Origin: Paraglaciecola polaris LMG 21857
GTDB taxonomy: Bacteria > Pseudomonadota > Gammaproteobacteria > Enterobacterales > Alteromonadaceae
Direction of reading: 5' to 3'
Assembly: GCF_000315055.1 (NCBI RefSeq)
Contig: NZ_BAER01000013.1
Span: 1 to 49,292, forward strand
Length of the DNA: 49,292 nt
Part shown: one piece after another, positions 16,966 through 25,460 of the stretch
Numbering within the stretch: the stretch's first letter is position 1
Layout: each line of letters opens with the position of its first letter
Notes under the pieces: model-generated
What the model was told of the DNA's origin: nothing
Database searches by the model: none
Seen by the model: the letters and a program-made list of their open reading frames with translations, nothing else
Position numbers and translations under genes: made by a program

Positions 16966-17447
16966 TATAGGATCCTTATGTATTCAGACCATTTACGCGT
17001 TGTGCAAATGGTACTCAGTTGTTAATGGCGTGTAATTTAACAGAATCAAACATTTTAACAGGTCAAACATATGATGTTTATTGCTGATTTAATTGGCTTA
17101 CGATAAGGCACGGCTGAATGCGATGAAATTAGGAAGAAAGACTTGGCGTCGCTTAAGAGCAGGCGATTTTTATTTGCTTGGTTTTAAGGGCACCGTTAGA
17201 AATCTATCTGAGCATTTAGGAAAAGCGCTCGATTTTTGACCCTAGAGTTCAAAGCGACTTACTCATATAAATTCCCTTAAAATCAGTTCGTCAGCGACGT
17301 AACTCAGCTTATTTGCAGTAAAAATAGTTTAGTTAGGGATTATTTCGCCGATTGACTTAGGATCATTCGTTAGTTTGGGTATGATACGGCGGAACTATAA
17401 AAGTCATAAAAATGACGCGTAGAAGTAGATAAAAAACAGGGAACAAA
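16966..17447. other. Divergent intergenic region (482 bp)
   Basis: Contains promoters for the TonB receptor and the M14 peptidase. Visible: a small inverted repeat AAACAT-ATG-ATGTTT (17065-17079), a second TCAAACAT nearby, and a short frame (see 17123-17239). TTGACT (17352-17357) and TATGAT (17380-17385) precede the peptidase but are 22 nt apart, too far for a standard promoter. Confidence 0.4.
17123..17239 (+). CDS. Possible 38-residue ORF or gene remnant
   Basis: ATG frame beginning M-K-L-G-R-K-T-W-R-R-L-R-A-G-D-F and ending G-K-A-L-D-F. The composition is protein-like (alternating basic and hydrophobic residues). The frame stays open upstream to a TTG at 17093. There is no clear ribosome-binding site and no family match that I recognise. 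It could be a decayed gene end or a small basic protein, or chance. Confidence 0.2.
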   Translation: MKLGRKTWRRLRAGDFYLLGFKGTVRNLSEHLGKALDF

Positions 17448-20153
17448 ATGAACGTAAAACACTTTATTATACCACTGTTATTCAGCGCGCTGGCGTGTTT
17501 TAGCGCGCTAACGCTTGCGGCAGATAACCGCACGGACAACTCGCCAGCTAAATGGCCTGACGTACAATACGACCACAAGATCCCTGATATACAAACGGTA
17601 TTGGGTTATAAGACTGGGCAACGTATTACCTCTCACAGTGATATGCTGCGTTTTTTTGCAGCGTTGCAACAAGCTGCGCCCAAGCGGATTAAAATATTCG
17701 AGTACGGTGAAACATGGGAAGGGCGAAAGCTGATTTTTGCGGCGATTGGCAGTGAGCAGAATATTGCTAATTTAGCCCAGTTTTCCACTGATATGCAGGC
17801 GTTATCTGATCCCAGAGTGACCAATAAAAACCAAGCTAAAAATCTTATGACTGATTTGCCCGCTTCAGTTTGGTTAGAATACAGCGTGCATGGCAATGAA
17901 ATCAGTAGCACTGATGCCGCCATGATGACGGCATATCATTTACTGGCCGCTACCGATGATGCCATTGTCAAAAATGCGCTGCAAAACAGTATTGTATTTA
18001 TCGACCCCCTGCAAAACCCAGATGGTCGCAGTCGTTTTATCGCCAACTATTATGCTACCGTTGGCATGGTGCACAGCAGTGACCGTTTAACCGCTGAGCA
18101 CAACGAGCCTTGGCCCCGTGGCCGTGCAAACCATTATTTGTTTGATATGAACCGCGACTGGTTAGCCATTACTCAGCCTGAAACCAAAGGCCGTATTGCC
18201 AGTATGAATAAATACCGCCCGTTAGTGGTCATTGATTTACATGAAATGGGTGGCGACGAAAGTTACTACTTTGCTCCAGCAGCTCAACCATTTAACCCTC
18301 ATATGAGCCAAGACCAAATTGACAATATCAATTTGGTCGGACGCAACAATGCCAAGCATTTTGATGCCAATGGCTTCGATTATTTTACCCGAGAAATATT
18401 TGACGCTTTTTACCCTGGTTACGGCGACAGTTGGCCTACATTCTACGGTGCGGCCGCATCTACCTATGAAGTGGCGTCCTCTCGCGGCGAAGTATTTCGT
18501 CGCTTAGACGGTAAGAATTTAAGCTACGAAGATACGGTGTTACGTCACTTTGTTGCCTCTATGTCTACGATTGAAACCACAGCGAATAATCGTAGTAAAC
18601 TATTAAAAGATTATTATCAGTATCAGCTAGATGCCATTGATGCGGGTGAATCTGACAAAAAAGAGCGTCTGTTTATTTTACCTAATAAACGCGACCGAGC
18701 AGGCAACTTTAAGTTAGCCAAACTGATGACTGAGCACGGTGTGGATGTGTATGAAACAACCGACAAGCTCAAATTGTGCGGAGTAAACTACGCCCCAGGC
18801 AGTTATTATATCGATAGCGCTCAACCAAGAGGGCGTTTCGTAAAAACGACGTTCACACAACAAGTGGATATGGACAAATCCTTTATTACCGAACAAGAGC
18901 GTCGCCGGGAACGTAAACTAGGCGATCAGATATACGACGTGACTGGCTGGTCATTGCCTTTAATGTTTAACCTTGACGTAGACACTTGTGGCAAGAGCCC
19001 ATCCGGTAAACATCGTTTAGTCACCATGAGCGATACACTCAAGGGTAAAGTGACTAATCCTGATGCTGATGTCGCTTTTATTGTACCTTGGGGCGACATG
19101 GCAGCAGGGCGTTTTTTAACTGAGGCACTGCAACAAGATGTCGTTTTAAAAACGGCTGATCGTGCTTTCACCTTAGACAGCAAAACACAGTATCCTGCGG
19201 GTAGTCTTATTATCGAAATTGCGGCTAATTCAGGTGACATTGCGGCTAAGGTGCAGGAAATAGCCGCTAACAGCGGAGCGTTAGTGGATGGAGTTAACAC
19301 CAGTTGGGTCACCGATGGTCCGAGTTTTGGTAGCAATGATACCTATGTTATCAGCGCCCCCAAAATAGCCATGGCCTGGGATGAGCCAACGTCATCGTTA
19401 AGCGCAGGTAATACTCGTTTTGTTATCGAGCAGCAATTTGGCTACCCAGTGAACGCTATTCGCACGTCAACACTGGTCAGTGCTGATTTACGCCATTATC
19501 AGGTGCTTATTCTCCCTTCGGGTCGTTACCAAGACGGATTGGGTAAAGTAGGAGCTGACAATATTAAGCAGTGGGTTGAAGCGGGTGGTGTGCTTATTAC
19601 ACTTGGCAGCGCCACACGTTTTGCCGCCGATGCAGACATTGCTTTATTAGATGTGAAACGCGAGCTTGCGGTAAAGGTCGAAGAGGCCAAAGACAAGCCT
19701 GACAGTGAATCTTCCACGGTTGCAGGTAAAGTGTACGCCAATCGCCAAGCCTTGGTTAAAGACAGTGAAAATGTGGAAGAAAGCCCTGATTTTGTTGCCG
19801 GTATTCTCGCCAACGTCGAAGTCGACCAAGAGCATTGGTTGACCGCAGGTGTGGCTCCTGACGTTGTGGCTATGGTGTACGGCAATGATATTTACACTCC
19901 TATCCGTTTAGCATCCGGTAAGAATCTGGCTTGGTTTGCGGATGAGAAGAATGTCTTAGCCAGTGGCTTTTTGTGGCAAGAAAACAAGCAACAGCTGGCG
20001 TATAAACCATTTTTGATACATCAGCCTAGGGGTAATGGAATGGTCATTGGCTTCACCCAAGAGCCAACCACTCGGGCGTATTTAGACGGTTTGAATGTCA
20101 TGTTACTGAACAGTATATTTAGTGCGTCTGCTCATGCGCACGTAGCAAAATAA
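17448..20153 (+). CDS. Secreted M14-family zinc carboxypeptidase
   Basis: Exported protein of 901 residues with a signal peptide (hydrophobic 6-24, A-A-D-N after). The M14 metallopeptidase domain covers roughly residues 55-390. Zinc ligands are H148-x-x-E151 in V-H-G-N-E-I and H265 in V-I-D-L-H-E-M-G. Substrate-binding N-P-D-G (190-193) and M-N-R-D-W (234-238) are present, and the likely catalytic glutamate is E341 in S-T-Y-E-V-A-S. The C-terminal 450 residues include a segment resembling a glutamine-amidotransferase-like fold (Y-Q-V-L-I-L-P-S-G-R-Y and W-V-E-A-G-G-V-L-I), as in other long bacterial M14 proteins. It probably trims peptides in the periplasm or outside. It ends at a strong bidirectional terminator. 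Confidence 0.85.
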   Translation: MNVKHFIIPLLFSALACFSALTLAADNRTDNSPAKWPDVQYDHKIPDIQTVLGYKTGQRITSHSDMLRFFAALQQAAPKRIKIFEYGETWEGRKLIFAAIGSEQNIANLAQFSTDMQALSDPRVTNKNQAKNLMTDLPASVWLEYSVHGNEISSTDAAMMTAYHLLAATDDAIVKNALQNSIVFIDPLQNPDGRSRFIANYYATVGMVHSSDRLTAEHNEPWPRGRANHYLFDMNRDWLAITQPETKGRIASMNKYRPLVVIDLHEMGGDESYYFAPAAQPFNPHMSQDQIDNINLVGRNNAKHFDANGFDYFTREIFDAFYPGYGDSWPTFYGAAASTYEVASSRGEVFRRLDGKNLSYEDTVLRHFVASMSTIETTANNRSKLLKDYYQYQLDAIDAGESDKKERLFILPNKRDRAGNFKLAKLMTEHGVDVYETTDKLKLCGVNYAPGSYYIDSAQPRGRFVKTTFTQQVDMDKSFITEQERRRERKLGDQIYDVTGWSLPLMFNLDVDTCGKSPSGKHRLVTMSDTLKGKVTNPDADVAFIVPWGDMAAGRFLTEALQQDVVLKTADRAFTLDSKTQYPAGSLIIEIAANSGDIAAKVQEIAANSGALVDGVNTSWVTDGPSFGSNDTYVISAPKIAMAWDEPTSSLSAGNTRFVIEQQFGYPVNAIRTSTLVSADLRHYQVLILPSGRYQDGLGKVGADNIKQWVEAGGVLITLGSATRFAADADIALLDVKRELAVKVEEAKDKPDSESSTVAGKVYANRQALVKDSENVEESPDFVAGILANVEVDQEHWLTAGVAPDVVAMVYGNDIYTPIRLASGKNLAWFADEKNVLASGFLWQENKQQLAYKPFLIHQPRGNGMVIGFTQEPTTRAYLDGLNVMLLNSIFSASAHAHVAK

Positions 20154-20194
20154 TAGCTAACAGGTATCTTGTTAATGCGCCGTCATGACGCAAT

Positions 20195-20232
20195 AAAAAA
20201 CGCCAAGTGTCCTAAGCCACTTGGCGTTTTTT
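20195..20232. terminator. Strong bidirectional terminator
   Basis: Perfect 15-bp inverted repeat AAAAAACGCCAAGTG / CACTTGGCGTTTTTT with an 8-nt loop, between the convergent M14 peptidase and S-formylglutathione hydrolase genes. Confidence 0.95.
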
Positions 20233-20259
20233 CTATGTGTAGAATAGTGAACGATTTAG

Positions 20260-21128
20260 TTAAACGTACTCGGCTAGGTGTTTGGCATGAAAACGCAAAT
20301 GGTCTTCAATGAAACTACTGATGAAAAAGTAACTGTGATCATACCCTCCATGATAACGGAATTCAGCCGGGTAGCTTGTTGCTAGGGCGACGTCCTCCAA
20401 AGGTTTGGCCAACTTTTGCGTAGTATAAAAGTCATCTGCTAAACCTTGATCAATAAGCATGGGGATCTGCAAAAATTTCCCCTGCTCACGCATTAATTCG
20501 CAGCTATCGTATTGTTGCCATTCGCTTTTATCGTCGCCTAAATAATGGCTAAAGGCTTTTTGGCCCCATGGGCAATCCATGGGATTAACGATGGGGGAGA
20601 ATGCCGATACCGAACTAAAACGCTTGACGTTAGACAGGGCAATCATTAACGCGCCATGCCCCCCCATTGAGTGTCCAGCAATAGCGGCTTTGTCATGCAC
20701 GTTAAAATGTTGTTGGATCACATTCGGTAGCTCATCAACTATGTAATCGTACATACGATAATGCTTAGCCCAAGGTGCTTGTGTCGCGTTAATGTAAAAG
20801 CCTGCGCCTAAGCCAAGATCGTAGGCTTCGTCATCCGCATCTGGTACATCGTCGCCTCGCGGGCTAGTGTCTGGTATAACCAGCATGATGCCCAGTTCAC
20901 TGGCAATTCGCTGTGCCCCTGCTTTGCTGACAAAGTTTTCGTCAGTGCAGGTTAAACCACTTAGCCAATAAACTACGGGCACGGTTGTTCCGTTTGCGGC
21001 ATCAGGGGGTACATAGACACTAAACGTCATTTCACAGTTTAAGACACTAGAAGTGTGGCTAAAACGTTTCTGCCAGCCGCCAAAACAGCGGTTAGCCGCC
21101 AGCTCGTTCAGGTTAGTGGCAGTATTCA

Positions 21129-21129
<1 letters not shown>
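20260..21129 (-). CDS. fghA: S-formylglutathione hydrolase
   Basis: Alpha/beta-hydrolase of the esterase D family, 289 residues. It hydrolyses S-formylglutathione to formate and glutathione, the second step of glutathione-dependent formaldehyde detoxification. Seen: the nucleophile elbow G-H-S154-M-G-G, an acid in D-Q-G-L-A-D232-D-F, H265 in G-G-Y-D-H-S-Y-F-F, and the family phrase [12 protein letters not shown] (55-66). Its ATG overlaps the stop codon of the upstream dehydrogenase by one nt (TAATG), so the two are translationally coupled. The gene order dehydrogenase-hydrolase is standard in gammaproteobacteria. No FrmR-type repressor is seen next to them. Confidence 0.96.
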
Positions 21130-22268
<1,139 letters not shown>

Positions 22269-22303
22269 CTATTGAGCCGATTGATACAGGCTAGATAAAT
22301 TTA

Positions 22304-22744
22304 CTATTGAGATGCCACTGACTTACACGCACCCATTAACCGGATACGTCTTGACTCCCAAATAATGTCATCGATGCTATAACCATTGGGGCATAAATCC
22401 CGTTTTTCTAGGGTGTTTTTAAGGTTATGCACGGCCTTGTCTTCCAGTGCTAGTTTTGTTTCGTTGTCTGGCTGGGGATTAAAATTGGAGCCAATAGGGC
22501 GAGCAGGGCGATTACTCAAGCCATCGTGTCTACCGTCTCGGCCGCCTCGGTTTGTTGATTCTTCTTCGGGTAAGTTAAACCATGATAAAGCAAAAGCGAA
22601 TTGGGTCTCTCCCTCAGGTCCAATTTGGGTACTAAATTTATCTGTGGTTTCGATGGGCTTAGGTTCATTGCTCGCGCAACCGGATAAGCCGACAACGAGT
22701 AGGATTAAGGACAATGTATACACGTTCTTTGTGTGTGTTTTCAC
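22304..22744 (-). CDS. Small hypothetical lipoprotein
   Basis: Protein of 146 residues with a lipoprotein signal: basic K-T-H-T-K, a hydrophobic run, then lipobox L20-S-G-C23. The mature part is hydrophilic, with a G-G-R-D-G-R-H-D-G stretch, and carries two later cysteines (in L-C-P-N-G-Y and M-G-A-C-K) that could pair in the periplasm. The start is GTG at 22744, since no ATG precedes the signal sequence, and the ribosome-binding site is poor. It lies 56 bp upstream of frmA on the same strand, so it could be co-transcribed, although a functional link is not obvious. No family recognised. Confidence 0.6.
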   Translation of the reverse strand: MKTHTKNVYTLSLILLVVGLSGCASNEPKPIETTDKFSTQIGPEGETQFAFALSWFNLPEEESTNRGGRDGRHDGLSNRPARPIGSNFNPQPDNETKLALEDKAVHNLKNTLEKRDLCPNGYSIDDIIWESRRIRLMGACKSVASQ

Positions 22745-22848
22745 TTAAATTTACTCACTTTTTTAGATATCTAGGGTTAGTCTAAACGCTTTGGTGGGGG
22801 CAGCGCAATTGACGTGTCCTGCTGAGCGATATAGCCAGGTGTGATTGT

Positions 22849-23704
22849 TTAAAATTGATACCAAAATGCACTGTTTTTATGCACTAACAATTCACTGGTG
22901 GAGTCACTTAGGCCTAACTGTGCGGTATAAGTTCGCCATAATTCGGCGTAAGAGCAGCTAAATGTATTAAGCGGAAAGTTACTCGCCAGCATTACCCGGC
23001 TTTGTGCCATAGTTTCCAGGCATGTTACCAGTACCCTTTGAATATCGTTTCGCGAGTAAGTACGGTTTTGCATTTCCCAGTCAGATAGTTTAATCGCCAC
23101 TTGAGGATATTGTGCCAATAACGTGAGGTTTTGCTGCCAGACTTGCCACGCAGCACTCGTATTCGAAGTGGGGGGCCAGCCGCCATGGTTTATAATGATC
23201 CGCAGCTCAGGTGTGTTTTCTAAAACCTTGCACAGAGCCTGAGTGGCGGAGATATCTTGCAATGAAAATTGTGCATCGAAGCTAAGTCCGTGCTTGGCAA
23301 GTAACGCCAGGTGTTGTTGAAACCTTTTCGTGGTTAATAGGCCTTGCGCGTCATCATCGAGTATGTGACGCACTCCCACTAAAGATGAATGGGTTTGTAG
23401 TTTACTCAGTACGGCTGGAAAATTTTTAGCGCATAAATCCCCCCCCCGCAACACTTTTAAACGGCAACGTACAATGTTGCTCTAACCAGTCAAGTTCGCG
23501 CCAAGGTTGTGCGTTATCAAACCCGGCTTCGATGTGCACAAAGCCGGCGAGTGTATGTTCAGGTGAAAGTCTTAAATCGTGTTCAGCAAAATTTTGATTT
23601 ATCTTGTTTTTGTCGGGCCAGCTTGGAAGGTGCTGGGGCTTTAGCCAGTCGTATTGCCCATTATCAAGATTAAAAAGGTGCAGGTGGGGATCAATTATGT
23701 CCAT
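22849..23704 (-). pseudogene. Amidohydrolase (sugar lactonase type), frameshifted at a G9 tract
   Basis: Two overlapping minus-strand frames (23704-23426 and 23454-22849) together encode one COG3618-type amidohydrolase of about 284 residues. The first carries D-P-H-L-H-L-F and Y-D-W-L; the second D-L-C-A-K-N-F, V-G-V-R-H-I-L-D-D-D and I-I-N-H-G-G-W-P-P. They meet at nine consecutive G on the minus strand (C at 23439-23447). With eight G the reading runs through as S-V-A-G-G-D-L-C-A-K; with nine the first frame stops shortly after at 23426. Relatives hydrolyse lactones such as L-fuconolactone or L-rhamnonolactone. The adjacent SDR dehydrogenase, 20 bp upstream, would supply the lactone. Sequencing error, a true mutation or slipped-strand switching all remain possible. 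Confidence 0.8.
23439..23447 (-). repeat. Homopolymer tract of nine G (minus strand)
   Basis: Nine C on the plus strand, placed exactly where the amidohydrolase changes frame. Losing one base restores the full protein. Such tracts are prone to slippage in replication and in sequencing. Confidence 0.9.
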
Positions 23705-23724
23705 TTTTAGGGGCCATTTATTGC

Positions 23725-24492
23725 TTATTGGGCTGTGTAGCCGCCATCTATTACCTGCAAACTTCCGGTAATAAACTGGGCATTTTCACTGGCTAAAAAA
23801 TAACATAGCTGGGCGACTTCATCAGGCTGACCTAAGCGTCCGAGCGGCTGTAAAGCGGCTTCTTCGGCATGAACTTCTTGTGCATCACGTCCAGACTGGG
23901 CGAGATATTTGTCGATAGCCGTGTGGTATAGGGGAGTTTCTATGGTGCCTGGACACACTGCGTTAGCGCGAATATTGTACATGGCGTAATCCAATGCGGT
24001 GGTTTTAGCCATGGATGCTAAGGCCGACTTAGTCAGGTTGTAGGCAAAGGAGTTATGTTTGGCGATAAGTGCCTGATCCGATGCCATTAAGATAATCGAC
24101 CCCCCTTGATGTTTGACCATACTGGGCAGCACACCTTGTATGGCTCCGTATGCACCTTTGACATTGATGGCGAACATACGATCGAGATCTGCTTCGCTGG
24201 TTTGCTCAATATTCGCTGACAGGTGTACTCCGGCATTTGATATCAAGCAATCTACTTTAGGGCTCAGGGCGAGGACATTTTGCATGGCGTTTTGTACTTG
24301 GTTAATCTGTGATACGTCACATTGTAACCATTGGATATTAGAGGATTGCTCGCCCAGAATAGGCGTCGGGGCATGTAAATCTAAGTTGAATACCCGATAA
24401 CCTTTATTGGCAAACAGCTGACAAATCGCTGAGCCAATACCAAAACTACCACCGGTGACGATACACACTTTTTGCTGTAATTGTTCAGTCAT
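23725..24492 (-). CDS. SDR-family sugar (or alcohol) dehydrogenase
   Basis: Classical short-chain dehydrogenase of 255 residues. Cofactor loop T-G-G-S-F-G-I-G (13-20), N-A-G (86-88), catalytic S138, Y151 and K155 (Y-N-L-T-K), and the usual C-terminal I-D-G-G-Y. Asp at the end of beta-2 (N-L-D-L-H) suggests a preference for NAD(H). With the lactonase-type gene just downstream (20 bp) it looks like the first two steps of a non-phosphorylating sugar oxidation, as in L-fucose or L-rhamnose pathways where an SDR makes the lactone. That assignment is from context. The remaining pathway enzymes (dehydratase, aldolase) are not in this window, so the unit may be a relic. Confidence 0.85.
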   Translation of the reverse strand: MTEQLQQKVCIVTGGSFGIGSAICQLFANKGYRVFNLDLHAPTPILGEQSSNIQWLQCDVSQINQVQNAMQNVLALSPKVDCLISNAGVHLSANIEQTSEADLDRMFAINVKGAYGAIQGVLPSMVKHQGGSIILMASDQALIAKHNSFAYNLTKSALASMAKTTALDYAMYNIRANAVCPGTIETPLYHTAIDKYLAQSGRDAQEVHAEEAALQPLGRLGQPDEVAQLCYFLASENAQFITGSLQVIDGGYTAQ

Positions 24493-24519
24493 AACGCCTC
24501 ATGAATTAGCTGATTGACG

Positions 24520-24536
24520 AGGGGCTATGAGCCCCT
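24520..24536 (-). terminator. Hairpin after DUF2721 gene
   Basis: 7-bp stem AGGGGCT/AGCCCCT with a 3-nt loop, just beyond the DUF2721 stop codon. No T-run follows in the minus direction, so termination strength is uncertain. Confidence 0.45.
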
Positions 24537-24541
24537 TGGGT

Positions 24542-24991
24542 TTATTCGTCGTCAAACTCTTTACCCATTTGTAATGTACGGGTAGCAAGTTGTACTTCTT
24601 TTAAGAATGATACGAGGGCAACAATAAGCAGCAATAATGCGATAACAAATAAAATAACCACACTTTGGGTAAGGTTAATCAATAAGAACTCACCGATAAA
24701 CAAGCAGCACACCACGGCGCAAACAAAAAGTGCTGAGGCGGTGCACATGCCGATTGAACGATTAATGATTTTTATACGTCGCCAAAGATATTTCAATTCA
24801 ACCTGGGATATTTTTAATTTTTCAGGATTTTTCAAAATCGCGACACGTCTTTCGATAATGCGTGCTCTGTCGACGATACGGCCTAAACGGCCAGACATAA
24901 CATTTAAAAAGCCCGCTATGCCGGTCAACATAAAGACCGGCGCGACGACGATTTGAATGACTTGGGCTAAATCAGAAATCGACGATTCCAT
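24542..24991 (-). CDS. DUF2721 membrane protein
   Basis: Inner-membrane protein of 149 residues matching DUF2721. An N-terminal hydrophobic helix (V-V-A-P-V-F-M-L-T-G-I-A-G-F-L-N) is followed by a basic R-L-G-R-I-V-D-R-A-R segment, a charged helix, then a long hydrophobic pair (A-S-A-L-F-V-C-A-V and V-V-I-L-F-V-I-A-L-L-L-L-I-V) and a charged tail. The function is unknown. Its start lies 3 nt after the stop of the orphan RimO C-terminal fragment, spacing typical of genes in one operon. This suggests the ancestral order was rimO followed directly by this gene. It now seems to depend on read-through from the reductase operon upstream or on a promoter inside the fragment. Confidence 0.85.
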   Translation of the reverse strand: MESSISDLAQVIQIVVAPVFMLTGIAGFLNVMSGRLGRIVDRARIIERRVAILKNPEKLKISQVELKYLWRRIKIINRSIGMCTASALFVCAVVCCLFIGEFLLINLTQSVVILFVIALLLLIVALVSFLKEVQLATRTLQMGKEFDDE

Positions 24992-24994
24992 TAA

Positions 24995-25312
24995 TTAGGC
25001 ACTCATGTCGTTAACTGCCACGCGAGCGGCCCACAAATCGTATTCATCAGAATGCTCAATTGTCGCAGTAATGAGATCGCCAGGTTTGAGTTCAACATCA
25101 CCGTTTAAATACACCAAACCGTCAATTTCAGGAGCATCGGCAAAGCTGCGACCAATGGCGCCTTCTTCGTCGACTTCATCGATTAATACTTGTATGGTTT
25201 GACCAATACGGCGTTTAAGTTTAGCTGTGCTGATTTGTTGTTGTTTTTGCATGAAACGGTCATAACGTTGTTGTTTTAGGTTTGCGTTTGACTCATGGTC
25301 ACTTCTAAGCAT
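24995..25312 (-). pseudogene. Orphan RimO C-terminal (TRAM) fragment
   Basis: This 105-codon frame matches only the last ~90 residues of RimO, the linker and TRAM domain: [15 protein letters not shown], then A-D-A-P-E-I-D-G and S-D-E-Y-D-L-W-A. Hand alignment with the complete RimO at 34008-35414 gives about 55 identities in 86 positions, so it is related but clearly diverged, not a fresh duplication. The radical-SAM and UPF0004 domains are absent. The first eight or so residues (M-L-R-S-D-H-E-S) have no RimO counterpart and the start lacks a good ribosome-binding site. It is probably the displaced 3' end of the original rimO, still abutting its old neighbour, the DUF2721 gene. A stand-alone TRAM protein is possible but less likely. 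Confidence 0.8.
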
Positions 25313-25417
25313 ATTGGTTGCAGCTCAAGTTAATGTAGTTGGAAGGTTCACTTCGAATTGTATTTTTTTGCAAAACATATACTTTACCCCTTCCACATTA
25401 ACTTGCCTACCAATATG
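25310..25417. repeat. Large imperfect inverted repeat at island edge
   Basis: Left arm 25310-25346 and right arm 25389-25417 pair in three blocks: CATATTGGT with ACCAATATG, CAAGTTAATGT with ACATTAACTTG, and GGAAGG with CCTTCC, separated by small bulges and a loop of about 42 nt. The left arm begins exactly at the ATG of the RimO fragment. No T-run follows on the minus strand, so it is not a standard terminator. Confidence 0.75.
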
Positions 25418-25460
25418 TCCCAACTTCTCGCGACCTAACCAGCAACGACTACCTTAACCA

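Noticed and set aside
17352-17385. Sigma-70 promoter TTGACT...TATGAT before the M14 peptidase
   Set aside because: The 22-nt spacing between the boxes is too long for a standard promoter.
24995-25312. Recent tandem duplication of rimO as source of the fragment
   Set aside because: The two copies differ at about a third of residues, too much for a recent local duplication.
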